A DNA stretch of 64,000 nucleotides from Cardinalis cardinalis (lineage: Eukaryota; Chordata; Aves; Passeriformes; Cardinalidae). The stretch is from assembly GCA_014549065.1 (NCBI GenBank), contig JACDOX010000018.1, positions 248,001 to 312,000 of the forward strand, read 5' to 3'. This document shows, one piece after another, positions 22,381 through 35,392 of this stretch (position 1 is its first letter; every line of letters begins with the position of its first letter). Below the pieces are notes generated by a model. That model did not search any database and was not told the origin of the DNA. It saw only the letters and a list, made by a program, of their open reading frames with translations. The position numbers and the translations under genes are program-made.

Positions 22381-25300
22381 TGAAAACAAACCTTTTCCTT
22401 GAATAGCAATCTCAGATGTTATGGTACTGCCACTTTTTGGTTTTGAACTTTTTTGGCCTTCTGTCGAGCAAGACTTTCTTTATGTTTAAGTACACTGTAG
22501 GTAATTCTGACATCTGTACTGCCTCCTGGCTGTGATATATGATATTTCCAAAGACACTGGATTTTCAGAGATTTGTAGGATAACAGCTGGTTTTCTTACA
22601 TGCTGCTGTTCTCCATTGGAGGTAATCCAGCTTGCAGACTCTCATCCCTTGGGGATCTTTGGCCTTAGCTGGAGGGTGTGTGCTTGTCGTCCGTATTTCA
22701 TATAAACCATTCAGTTGTGTGTTCAGCTACAATACCACCAATTACTGGAACTTCACTTTGATATTTCAGACATTTCCATTAAAAATTCCAGCGATGTGTA
22801 GATACTGCCTTAGAATGATTTTGGTCTTCTTCTATTAATCCCAAACAGTGGCTGTGCTTAGCAACTGCACAAGGGAAGATACTTCTCNGCAGGTAGCACT
22901 GATGACACCTTTCTGATCATCCATCTGTACTCAAACTGAGCAAGGGTTTCCACAGGCATGATTAGATGCTTTACAAAACTGAAGTAAATATTTTTACTGT
23001 CCTCATTTTTCTTGGCTAATTTCTCCTTGAATTTTTGTATAATTTTTACTGTTGTGTTTTGGACTATTGATTTAAGGCATTGAGAAAAATAGACTAATAA
23101 GTTTCCATTATTCACTCTGGAATTAGTTACTCCATTTATTTTTTTCAGAACTACTCCGTTAATTTTNTTGATTTGTTTAATATAGTCTATCAAAAAGGGT
23201 ATATGCTTGTAATAGACACACCAACCTTACTATGTCTTTTGAAATCTTGTTTACTTTGCGTACTCTTAGTTTTTTTTTTTTTTGTTTTAACACAGCTGCT
23301 TGAAATCTTGTTTCTGGTAAGATGTAGTTTAATTTATACATGACATTTTGAAGTGCGTACTTACTTTCTGTGAAACTACATGGAAAAAAGAACATGCTCC
23401 ATGGTTTTCTTCTATGGCTTCTTTTCATGTTCCACTTGCACCTGTCTGTGGTTTTATGATCATGTAAGAAGTTGTGGTGGTGCAGAAATTGGATTGTCAT
23501 GAATGCTCTCTAAGATTCTAAGATTTTAAGTTCTACAAGTCTTGCCATTCCACCACCTACACAGATGAAATTTGATTAAATTTGTAACTTCCAATGACAA
23601 ACACTTTTTTTTGTTTAATTTAAGAGTAAATAATTCTGTATTGACATCAATGGTCTCCACCTGTACCTACAAAATTGGTCGAACTGGTCAGACCAATGGT
23701 CTATTTCCCATCTCCAACAGTGCACAACAGCAGACACATAGAGAGCAACATAGGAACAGGGAAACAGCTGTGATACTTCCCAGCTCCAAGCACTAGGACT
23801 TATTAAGCCATGGATGGCAGCTTTGGGCTTAGTAGTCCTTGATGGATTTTTCTTCCAAGAATAGGAAGCAATCTAAGAATTTCATACTGGTAACATTTAA
23901 TGGCAAAAATTCTACAACTTAACTATGTCTGCATTGACATCTCTGAGATCCCTGGCCAAAATTCACATAATTTCACATAATTTTTTTGACACCATGTGTG
24001 TTCAAATACTTGAGTNAAGTTTCTGCATTTTTAAATTTGTATTTCATGTACTTTTTTATCTGATAAAACACCATCTTCAGAAAGGAGTGTTGAAAATAGC
24101 TAAATTGCTGAACTTTTCTCCAGACTCACCATAAACTGTAAATAAATTGTCTTGTGGAATCCAAGGTCATGGAGTTTATTTTGTTTTATTTTTGCAAGGA
24201 TTGATTCATGTTTTGACTTTCATATTTTTCTAGGGGATTTGCTAGAAGGATGTGAGCTTCATAGTGTGTTCTCTTTCTCTCCTGACTTTTTAAGACATTG
24301 TCACCTCCAGAGTGGTTTGCATAGGAAGAGCAGTCTTGAATCTGCATCAATCTCATAGATACTACCTGACTAGTTCCTTTCTGAACCAAAAGATCCTTTC
24401 TGATCTTTCTCCAAGGTACAATGCCTTTTTGTAATTCTAATATGAAGTCTCAGTATTGGTTTGCAAACAGAATAAACTTTTTGATAGTTTTTATTTTCTT
24501 TGCATTTAATAGTTTGTTCACACACTGAATAAAACAGATGCTGTCCATGTCCTGCCATTCTCATGAATGTGGACAATATTTCTGCTGAGCAAAGGGGCAG
24601 ACATTTCCTATAGTTTTTGCTCTGGGATGTCACTCATTCAGTCACACTGTCAGCTGTAAATGTTAGTATTATTTCTTCCATAAACTGTATCCAGGAACAT
24701 ATTACTTAGAAAAACTGTAGAACTGAAGTACTTAGTATTGCTTTATCTTCTTCCTTTTCCTTATTCTGTTTTGTAACCAAACAGTATAATTGTTGCTAAA
24801 ACTCTCCTTGTAGGTGTTCTCCAACTGTGTTACTCCCACTGCTTCACTGCTTGCCTACGTGATGTACTCNAACATAATGTCTGGTGTAATTATCTTTCTC
24901 AGGCCTGGGAGTTTCTTTTCCCTTGCATGGTGCAATCCACTACTGTTGCAAATGTGCATCAATGGATTTCTGTCACTCTCTTCAAGAGAAGTACTACACA
25001 AAAAGGGGCATTCCTCTCCTCACTATGAATTCCTTTTTGGTGAAAATATGTATTTTATCACAGCCTGACATTTGCGTACTGGTACTTCTAAATAATGTCA
25101 TATCAATTTAGATATCTGGATAAGTCAAATAATTTGAGTATCCTATTGAATTATTTTTCTAATGCTTGTAATTTTCTTTCAATTACTTTTGATTTGGATC
25201 CTGTATAGTACAAATCTTATGTATTTCCATATTTTAAAATATATGGAGTNTATTTCAGTCTAGTGAGTAAACCCATTCTTAGCTATTTTGCCTGGACTTT

Positions 25301-26017
25301 TTTCTAAACTCTCTCTTTTTTATTTTTTTTTTTAAGTAGGAAATGTTTCACCTTTTATTTTTCAAGGCAAACAATCTCAAATAGGTTAAACAGCCTATCT
25401 GGATTTTCTCCCTCTTCTTTACTGAACTTACTTCCAGCAACCCATGCACTGTAGATACTGCTGCCATTTTGCATGGTACATAATAGCAAATGAATAGCTA
25501 TTTAGATTTTCAGATTGCTTATTAAGAAGATATGATAAAGATATAATCTCATTTAATTCTTTCAGTCCTTAGTCCTATCTTCTGATTAGTTTCAGTAAGC
25601 CACGCTATATTTCTAACACCATGACTTTTTTTTTCTTTTGTATGATGCTCACAAAAATGTGGAATAAATAGAGAAGGGCATGCTAAAAAATTTTAGTATG
25701 ACAAATTTGAAGTACACTTTGCATCTCGCCAGCTCAGCTGAATTTAACAAAATGGGCAGAGGATAAAGTAAGGTTGCTCCATGAAGAAGATTCCTCATGT
25801 CAGCCTTTGGAATCCCTTACCAGAGATATCACTGGCTATGGAAAAGCTGCATTAACACTGTCCTGGATTTGTTATTTATTCGAGTGGTTTCACACAGGAG
25901 ACCAGATGTCTCTATATGTANCAGAGTAGATGGTGTGGAGAAAATACTTTCTAGAACTCAATCCAGAAGAATAGATGGTTCAAGACCANTGTATTCCTCT
26001 TGAGCGACCTTTTNAAA

Positions 26018-26085
26018 TATATGTGTATGAATATAAATATGCATTCATGTGTATATATACACACATACATATGTATTGCTTACTT
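26018..26085. repeat. TA/CA-rich low-complexity tract
   Basis: Impure alternating purine-pyrimidine sequence, including GTGTATATATACACACATAC. Confidence 0.75.
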
Positions 26086-29000
26086 GTATATGCATAGCCA
26101 GAGACAGCATGGGTGAACTTCTACAAAATTTCATCAGCCAAAGCTAGTGGATATTATTTCACAGATGGTTGGAAGAACCAAGAATTCTCTTTGTGCTAGG
26201 ATTTCCGTCACTTCCCAAAGGAGCTATACAGTATAATCAGTTTGATATACACGTGCAGTCATTTAGATTCACACATTTTATGCGACTTTGACTCACACTT
26301 CCTTTCTCCTATTCTCCATTTTGACAATTAATGTGTTTTGTTACTGAAGCAGCTAGAACATGCAGAATCATTTTTCTCCTATGACACTCAGTTCACCATC
26401 AGTTTCAGAGACGTTGTCCTCTGACAACACATAAAACAAGGATAAGCTTTATTTAGGCATTTTNGAGTCAGTTTTTGCTTTTTATTTTCTAATTCTCCAT
26501 TTCTATTTAGACCTTTAAGTAAAAATAGCTGCAAGACAGAAATGTCACTACTACAACATCTATTTCAGGACTGGATTTCTTCAGTCACTGCTGCAAAATC
26601 TGTTCCATATAACTTTCTCTTCTGACTAGCCAGGAGTTTTCAGAAACTCATTAGTTTCCATCATCCCTTATGCACAAGGTTTTTCTTCTAACACTTAGTT
26701 TCACTCTCAAATGAGTGACATTGAAACTGCTGAGACTCAGATATATGCTTTGTGTCTTTCTTTTAAAAAAAAATGGCCGCATGAAGACCTGATTAATGAC
26801 ATTTTGCATCTTGTATGTCCACCAAATAATATGGAATGTGACCTGATATCCTCAGAAAGCTACATCTCTTGGCCATCTGCCAGAATGCATGATGTGTGGC
26901 TGTAGCTATAGGGATGTGAACATCAACTTGTTTGGCTTCAGGACTTCTAGACACATAAGTATCTAGATCACACCTTTTGATCTCTGCTGCAGGAATTACA
27001 GGAAACCAGTTTTAACTGGGTTTGTAACAGTTCAAAATTATCTAAAGAGTGGAAGAAGTGTTAACTAATGAAAGACTGGCCCACTGCTCAAGTCAGATAG
27101 CANTACACGTCAAGACTGAGTAGAGGACAGGTGTTAAAAGATCTCAGTTCCCTGATGTGGGCAGGTCTGATCTTCCACAGGTGTGATCATTTCATTCTCT
27201 GTAGGATGTCCATTCTATTAATCACTACTGCAGATCAATGGACACATCACTTTTAGGCCAAAACCAGCATATGCAGTAGCNTATTGAATAAAATAGCATA
27301 TGAAGAAGGCAGAAGGGAAAAAGAAGGGGATATTCATACCATTGAATGCTTAACTTAGGAGCCAATTTTTCTAATCCTCAGTGCAAAAAGACAGATTACT
27401 CTGGACCAAAATCTCTTAACAGAAAAAAGCCTTATGGTGCTACAGAGAATGTGGCAAATGACTCTAAACTCCCATTGCTACTATCTGCCCCTAATTCCAT
27501 GGTGGGGGCCACAAGAAGGACCAGCCCACACTCAGTTTCAGATATTCGGCAGCAAGCTGCAAAAAATAACTAAAAAGAATCAAGCACACATAAAGCATTA
27601 AGAAAAAGGAGACTCCAAGGCCCCTTCCCTAATCGCTCACTATAAATCCAGTTGCATGTATTTTATTTGGCAGCAAGTTATTTCAATATATAACACTGAC
27701 ATTTTTCAAGCAAGCCAGTCCTGATTTTGAAACCTGAACGTTTTCAAGGATGGTGGTATATTCACCTTAATTCTTTACTTCTGATTCACTGCTATGATAG
27801 TGTGTGTGTTTTATTTATTTTCCTTATTTTTGATGCTTCTGAAAGTNAAACACTCATCTTCATATTAAGAGTCACAAAATCCGTTAAGTACTTACTGATA
27901 TAAAATCAATGATTAACAAAACCTTTGCACACTGGTGATGCCTTTAATAATTATTTCACAAGTCTGGACCCAGGTGTCATGATAATTACAACCAATAATG
28001 GCTCTAATACCTTTTGAATTGATTACCATGGATTTGTTCATACTTGCCAAGACAGAAATAAGCCAAAGACTGCTGCAGTTATTTTGATTTGTACCTGAAA
28101 GGTTTTCAGCCTTTAGAAAGACTCTTTAAATTAGAAGCAAATCTAATTGTGTGCATTTTTGCCCAGACTTTCTAAAATAGACATGAATAGTGCATAGCAC
28201 ACACAATATTTTTTAAAAATAGATCGAAAAAATGAATATAATTTTACATAATGAATGGTGAAAGCAAGGGTAAGCTGTGAAAAGCAGCACCACTTAGGCT
28301 AAAAGCAAGATAAAATTCAGACATAGAAATTAATTATCAAAAGTAATAATTACCTTTCCTTCCTTTGATCCAAGTTACATAGTATTTGTCCTTGGAAGTA
28401 AGCATGCTGGGTANTGTGCAGTGATGGAGGCTGAAAGGGGTATCAAATTTCAGTAGTGTCTTATTTGCTAGCACAGAATGAAGGAGTAGCGGACCTTTTT
28501 CTACATAAGTGACTTCAGTCATTTATTCCTCTACAATGTTTTTTGAAGGTTAGCAGTATTCAAATAATATTTCAAATTTTAATATTACACAAAGCTCTTA
28601 TGATTATGATACCCTCAGGTCAGCTAATATGGTAATAAGTGGATGCCTTACCAAGTGATGAAAAAGCATGTGCCCCATGCACCAGAAGATGTGGGCTACA
28701 ACATCCAACTGTAATATTTCTATTCCAAAAATTACAACAGTCAAATTCTGGTATCAATAATAAAAATGCTTCCTAACATGTTTATCAGGACTTCCCAACA
28801 TAATTTTAAACAGATAATGAAACAGCAGAAAAAAAGTATATATATAACATTAATTCATCAATGTAATGGGGAAACCAAGTCATTGAAGCCTCCTTTTGTC
28901 TCATCTAAATTTAAAAACCATTTTGNGGGGTATAACTTCAGGTTTACAACTGTCTGGGGTCCCTACACAATCAATGAGGAGAGAGATTGAAATAACGAAG

Positions 29001-32000
29001 AGCAATTCTNCCATGAAGGAACACGACATTTAGCTTCTCAGCAACTTCTGAGGAGGAACTGTTAGGTGTTACCTAATACTAGATAGACATTGTTTACATT
29101 TTGACCCAAAGCTTCAAATTTACTGATGCATACAGGCAATCAGTGGCCTGTGCCACTTCTAATTTGCTACCTAAGCCCACAGTTCAGCAGGTCTAATGAT
29201 AGTCCTTAGTAAAAAGTATTATAAAAAGCTGACTTTAGAGCCACTAGGAAAATTACAATCTCAGGACTCATTCCCAGTTGCTAGTAGAGTAATTAATAGA
29301 TTACTGAAATAAACACAGTTCAAGTATTATAATTATAACTGTAATACTCTCAGGGTATTCACACAGTACAAAGACACAGGTCTCATGATTCATTCAGTTT
29401 CTTCAGCTATCAGAGAACCACAGAGAAGATGCCACCAGAACAAACAATTAGCAGACAGATTCTTCATCCTTTGCTGTGACTGTAAGGCAATGATCTTGTG
29501 CAAAGACTGTCCTCAGAAGAGTTATGTTTCTGGGTATTGGTACTGGTTTATCTGGTGGCCTAAAACTATNGAGTGACATTTGACATTGTGTCCTGCCTGG
29601 CCATCACTGCTGGGTCAGAAGAGCATTATGGAGGTATGGGTCTCACACAGATCCTGTGCACCATCTGCCCGCGCCCAGGAGAATGTCTTAGAGTATCTCA
29701 AAACAACAATAAATGCCCATATTCTGGCAAAAAACTGTGCATAACTTTACTGCAAGGCAAGAGAATCACTGAACAAACACATAGTTAGCTACCTTATGAG
29801 AACAGAATAGCAGAATCTGATCCAGACATATTTTGCTATTTGCACCCCATGGGATAAATTTGTGCCAAGTATGTTTAAAATGCTGTCTATGGACTCTCTT
29901 CCCTTCTCTTGAATTAGAGTGATTGTTTATCTGAAAGGAGAAACAGGATAGATATGATCTAATTTGCATTTAAAATATACCAGGATTTGTGGTTAAGGGT
30001 GTAAAACAATACACATTAAAGGAAATGTCAAAGCCATTCATAAAGTAAGATCTCTTTANAGGTTGCAATATAAGCAGAGATTGTATCAAGTTGTTATTTT
30101 TTCTACATTATGTTTATTGCAAATTTTATAAATTCTCATTTCATATTAATATTCAGTATTTGTACAGTATGTGGACACTATGTAAACATGAATGTTCACA
30201 TTGTCATGTTGTTATGACAATTTGGTTCATTTTTTATAACTTCCATAAATTATCTATGAAACTGCAAACTAGCTTTATCACTGGCATCATCATTTTCAGA
30301 AGCATATTAAATATTTTGTGAAAAGTGTATCAACATAAAGGAACAAAGGGAATAGCTCATCATATTTGATTATTTTATGATATATTTATATAAATACTTA
30401 GTATGGTATGTTTGATGACTGCAATCAGGCACCTGGGACAAGATCAGAAGAAAAAGCTTTACAAGAGTGTCGGTTCGATAATGAATTTAAATCACTGAGA
30501 ATTTGCAAGTGAAAACAATAAGATTATTATATATGTGTAATTTCTAGCTTTGGTGTAAGTGCTCTGGGACTGGCACCAGCATGCTTTGAACTGCTGCAGT
30601 GACCTGTTAGACCTTTTGCTCCTGCAGATTCATTTTAGTGGTCTAATGTCTCTGGATAGATTTACCCCATGAGTCAAGGGTTGAGAAAATTCATTCATGT
30701 TCATGCTTGTAAGCCCCTGGGACCAAGTACATGTAAAGAAGAGCCTATGACGTTGCATTAGATTTTAACAGCAGGGGCATCATCACCTTCCTGGAATTTT
30801 CTCTTCAAAGACAGACAAATGTACAGAATTTCATCTGACAAGAAAAGCTTAAAAATTATACAGACAGGCCCCACATGCGAGTTTGTCTATAACTGAGCAG
30901 CAATCTCTCCCCTCTGAAAGAAGTTTCAAGGTAACCAAGCATGCCTGTTGCTTCCCAGCAAGTAGGAAAGCGTGAAGCCATGTGAATAACCTGTCCAACC
31001 AGTAGAATAAAATTTTATTGTTATAAGACACCATTTGGCAAGGGTACTTACCCACTCAAAATTGTGTTTCATTTTAGAATTTATGTTTTGTTAATTAAAT
31101 CAATTAATTTGTTTTACTATGAAATGCTATAGATAGGTTGTATTGGCTTAGAAAATGAAAACACTTCCTGGCTAATTGGCCAGAACCAGTTCATTCTGCC
31201 TAGTTATTAGCTGATGAGACAATAACCATCTTCTTTTTTAAATATCTCACGCCATTTTGAGAAGTTTTAATGCAGTTGCACACATACATATTCTTTGGCA
31301 AAAATAAACAAGCAAGTAAAGTCTAACATAATATTCAACTTTTTTGTCAATAGTAGTATAACAGAGTTCCTGCCTCAAGCATTATGCAGAGAAAGAGATG
31401 CCAATAAATCTCTTTTGTTTCTGCAAGATAAATGAATGAAACTCTGAGGGGTTTTGGCAAGTTAGCATGGTTTTCTACATTTCAGTAGTTTTCATTGTAA
31501 AGGAAGCTCAAACGTCACTGCAAATTATTAAACACCAAATTAATCTGAAATCAGCAGGAAATTACGTAGAATGTCACTGAAGGAAAGGTGAGGCTGTGAC
31601 TTAATTTATATTATTGAGATATGTTGGTTCCAGCTGGGCCTAAACAAAACCTTTCAGGATAAACAAATCAGCATTTGCTTTGCTGCAAAACTTCTGTCTA
31701 GCTTTACTGCCAATCTACACTTTCCACTGCCCTGTTGCTAGACCAAAATATTTGACAATATGTGAGGTTCAGACATCACTTCAAACCTTTGAAAGATTAT
31801 GTAGATTTACTTGTGGACTTTTTCTTATTCCACTTTGATGAGAGATTCCAATTTGTCAGCACCAAAACATGATGTGTTTTGAAGGTACAGGTCTGGGACA
31901 TGTGGAAGCACCATGCCAATATACATTCATTTAATGACTGAAATTCCCTGTGAAAATGTAACCAGAGATTAGTCACCACTGTTTCCCAGGCTGCTAGGAA

Positions 32001-32357
32001 GTGTTTTGTCATGGTGACAAGGAAAGCACCACCAAGCAGACCTTGNGGATCCAAATTCACAGTGGCAATATGGGACCATCAGTATTTTTAAANGTCATTT
32101 CTTAAGGGATGTCACCCNGTGTTCAGACATGGACTTTGAAANCATTGTTCTAGGAAATGAATTATGCAAATGGTTTGAGTTATGACAAACAAAGTATAGT
32201 CTTATGGCTCTTAGTTAATAGTATGGTAAAAACCATCACACTGAAGAAATACTAGCATGCTAAAGCAGAATACAGCACTCTCTATAGCCATCTATGGAAA
32301 CAGATAATCATCTTTTNAAAAACTATGGTCAAGGAAGATTCTTGTGGAAATCTTTAC

Positions 32358-33430
32358 TGATCTNCTGTCACGTGGTCAGGTTTTTGTAGCAGAGAGGCTA
32401 CAGAGGTTACTTCTGTGAGAAGCTGTTAGAAGCTTCCTCCATGCTCAGAAGAGCCAAATGCCAGGCAGCTCCACAATGGATGTTCCACCAATGGTGGTAA
32501 TGCCTCTGTGATTACACACTTAAAAAGGTAAAAAAAAGTTATTGCACAGGTGCAATTGCAACCTGAAAAGAGACAAATAACGCATATGTCAGAGGAAGAA
32601 CTCAATGGACAGCAAGGTCAGTGCAGAAGCAGGGGAAGGAGATGATCCAGGCTCTTCAGGTTTCCCTGCACGCCAAGGGGAGGACCATGGTGAGGCAACA
32701 GTACCCTTGCAACCCATGGAGGACCACCGGGATGCAGAAGTCCCTCTGCAGTCCATGGGGAAGACCCACACTGGAGCAGGTGGATAGCTGAGAGGAAGCT
32801 GTGAACCCNTGGGAAGCCCATGCTGNGACCTGTGGACCCATGAAGAGAGGAACCCATGCTGGAGCAGTTTTCCTGGCAGGACTCATGACTGTATGGGGAA
32901 CCCATGCTGGAGCAGGCTGTTCCTGAAGGACACCTGTTGAAAAGTGACCCACATTGTAGCATTTTGTGGAGAACTCTTTCCTGTGGGATGGACTCGCGTT
33001 GTAGAAGCCCATGGAGGACTGTCTCCCATTGGAGGGACCCCACACTGCAGCAAGAAGAACTCTTCTCTCTGAGTAGCAGCAAGGACAACATGTGATGACC
33101 TGTCTGTGTCTCCCACTTCCCATCTCCCTACATTGCTGAGGGGGAGGAAGTAAGCTTGAAAATGTGGGAGGGATGGGGGAAGGTATTTTAAGATTTTTTT
33201 TTACTTTTCATTACCCTGCTCTGATTTTGTTAGTAATAAAAGCATTTACATCCCCCAGTTGAGTCTGTTTTGCCTGTGAGAGTATTCTGTGTGTGACCCC
33301 TGCTCCTTATCTCAACTCAGTATCTCAACCTTTCTTATATTTTCTCTCCCCACTCTCCACTTGTGGAGGGGAGTGGTGGAGCATCTTTGATGAGTGCCTG
33401 GCATCCAGCCAGGGTCAACCCTCTANGCTA
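32358..33430 (+). mobile_element. Solo LTR of an avian endogenous retrovirus
   Basis: The stretch resembles, from end to end by eye, an LTR family common in bird genomes. Its 5' part has GGTTTTTGTAGCAGAGAGGC and GAAGCTGTTAGAAGCTTCC. The middle is a degenerate series of units of the form 'acccatgctggagcag'. The 3' part has GGTATTTTAAGATTTTT, a polyadenylation signal AATAAA (33235-33240), GAGTCTGTTTTGCCTGTGAG, and the terminal CATCCAGCCAGGGTCAACC. A TTAAAAAG string near 32520 may be the promoter TATA region. No gag, pol or env sequence and no second LTR lie beside it, so it is a solo LTR. No clear target-site duplication is seen and the exact ends are uncertain by some 10 bases. Open frames of up to 157 codons on its minus strand are shadows. 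Strong divergence indicates an old insertion. Confidence 0.85.
33235..33240 (+). promoter_or_regulatory. LTR polyadenylation signal AATAAA
   Basis: AATAAA in the R region of the LTR, in the expected place after the GGTATTTTAAGATT motif and before GAGTCTGTTTTGCC. Confidence 0.7.
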
Positions 33431-33514
33431 CATATGCTACATAAATTGAAATTATCTATGACAGAACAGATTTACTTAATGTGAATAACTAGGTATATAG
33501 AGGAGAAATTTTAA

Positions 33515-33838
33515 ACCTCAAGAAATTCAACAATGCACCTGNGTTGGAGCAATCATCAGTATCAATACAGGCTGAAAGATGAATAGATTTTGAGCATCCC
33601 TGTAAAGAAGGAATTGGGGATACTGGCAGATGAAAAACTGGAGCCAGCAATGTGGACTTACAACCAGGAAAGCCAACTGTATCTTGGGCTGCATCTAAAG
33701 TGTGACTGGAAGGGCAAAGGANATGATTCTCTACCTCTACTCTGCCCTCATGAGACCTCACCTGANGTTCTGTGAACAGCTGTGGGGTCCTCAGGACAAG
33801 GAAGACNTGGACCNGTTGGAGCAGGTTTCTTTGAAAAC
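33515..33838 (+). mobile_element. CR1 LINE fragment (end of ORF2)
   Basis: The plus strand matches by eye the sense strand of the C-terminal part of CR1 ORF2: 'aagaaattcaacaatgcacc', then 'aaggaattggggatactgg', 'gagccagcaatgtgg', 'ctctactctgccctcatgag' and 'ctgtggggtcctcaggac'. The fragment is broken by many changes, lacks the CR1 3' end and stops near 33838. It begins about 85 bases after the LTR. It carries six Ns (33542-33815). CR1 is the dominant retrotransposon of birds and inserts as 5'-truncated copies, so a copy missing its 3' end is an old one that has been partly deleted. Confidence 0.85.
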
Positions 33839-35009
33839 CATGAAGGTTTAATGTTTCTACATTAAATTTCCTTCCAATTGTTTGGGCTTCAAAGTATTTG
33901 GTCTAAAGTTAAACACACACCATGCTGAAGCCAAATGCATAAGTCAAGGGAAGACCTTGATGGCTTTGAACAGCTCTAATCAATGTTTCTACTGTTGGTT
34001 ACCTTCTTCTTTTTTCTTTTGAGGAATGTGATTCGATATTATGTTAAAATTAGTCTCCTAGCTCAATGCTCACCTATATTTGCCCATGCTTTATTGTGTT
34101 ACTAGTTCGACTACACACCCCAAATAAGTAATTTTCTTATAGGTTCTATTAATAATGGCAGAATAAGTTTTTGTTTGTACTGGACAGGACAGGGAGCATA
34201 GGGAATGTGTTGGTTTTTATTAATAAGCAATGCCAGAATTCCTTTACAAACTCCAGAGAATTTTAGAGCATTATTAGAAACTCATTCACAACCACATATG
34301 AATCACTATGGTTTCCCTNAGCAAGAATGCTTTACTCTGAGTAGGGTATTACACATAATAACCATGCCACTAGCAAACATCACCCTGTTATGTTTTGCTC
34401 TCTATCCACATCTGCTTGCCAGACTGTTCAGTAGCTGTTTCTCTCTCTGCCTCAGCTCAGATATCCTCCTAAGGATCTTAGGGAACTTAGCCAACCAAAA
34501 ATTTACATTCCCTCTTGCTAATGCCCAGAATGTTAACACTTTCAATCTCTTTTCAGAAATCAGGTAAAATCAATGCATGGCCCCTTATTTGACATCCTTT
34601 CCTCAAAAATTTCTGAAAAAAAAATTAGATATTTCTTAGTTTCCTAATTCCAAAATCCTAGAAAATTCTGGGAAGAAGCATCCTTGTGAGCTCAAACAAA
34701 CATCCCTCTCTGTCCAAGAGGAAACAGAAATGGCAGACAAAATGACAAGCACAACTAGGCAGACTATCTCATGTTCATCCATCTATCCAGGGGATCAAGT
34801 TAGAAACGACCCTTAGCCCTTTTTACAGATGAAAATAGAGGAAAAAGCATTCTTCTGAATGTGAAGAAGGTGATTCAGTCCTCAGTCAGGCTGCTTGATT
34901 GTTAACAGTCTTTTAGCTTCTCTACTGCTTTTGAGGCCAAAATAACCCGAAAGACAAAATCAAAAAGCAAAACAAGCAAAAAAACCTCAAACAAATAAAC
35001 AGAAAAAAG
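33839..35009. other. Non-coding sequence, nothing recognised
   Basis: AT-rich sequence. The 120-codon open frame at 34205-34567 (plus) is hydrophobic and random in character and matches nothing I know. The sequence becomes A-rich towards the poly(A) tract. Confidence 0.55.
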
Positions 35010-35161
<152 letters not shown>

Positions 35162-35324
35162 CCACCAAAATTTAAAGCAACAATTCTCTCCATTTAGATG
35201 TGATGAACCTGCAACTAGATAGGACAAATCTAGTCCTGAGTGCTGGATGTACAGCATAAGTTGAATAAACAATGAAAGACTTATTTTCCATTAAGAGCTT
35301 GACATTTACAAAGTGACTGCATGG

Positions 35325-35392
35325 CATATCATATCATATCATATCATATCATATCATATCATATCATATCATATCATATCATATCATATCAT
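35325..35392 (+). repeat. (ATATC)n pentanucleotide microsatellite, 13 copies
   Basis: Thirteen perfect ATATC units from 35326 to 35390, with partial units at both edges. Confidence 0.97.

Larger units (their letters stand above)
20814..32357. other. Long non-coding AT-rich stretch
   Basis: I recognise no gene or transposon in these 11.5 kb. Weak points of interest are an octamer-like site and hairpin (22352-22380), protein-like open frames on the minus strand (21064-21291, 22858-23500, 24186-24633), a TA/CA-rich tract near 26018-26085, and ATTA-rich sequence near 27940-28090. The protein-like frames are treated under findings because lengths of 70-110 codons arise by chance here. Confidence 0.5.

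Noticed and set aside
30465..30500. GGTTCGATAAT resembling a tRNA B box
   Set aside because: No A box at the right distance and no cloverleaf pairing.
32618..33123. Open frames of 155 and 157 codons on the minus strand
   Set aside because: They lie opposite the plus-strand LTR, follow its internal repeats and are shadows of non-coding LTR sequence.
34205..34567. 120-codon plus-strand frame
   Set aside because: In AT-rich DNA of this size a few frames over 110 codons are expected; no motif, start context or neighbour supports it.
34820..34850. TTTTTACAGATGAAAATAGA, similar to the MIR SINE core
   Set aside because: Only about 20 bases match loosely and the rest of the MIR pattern is missing.
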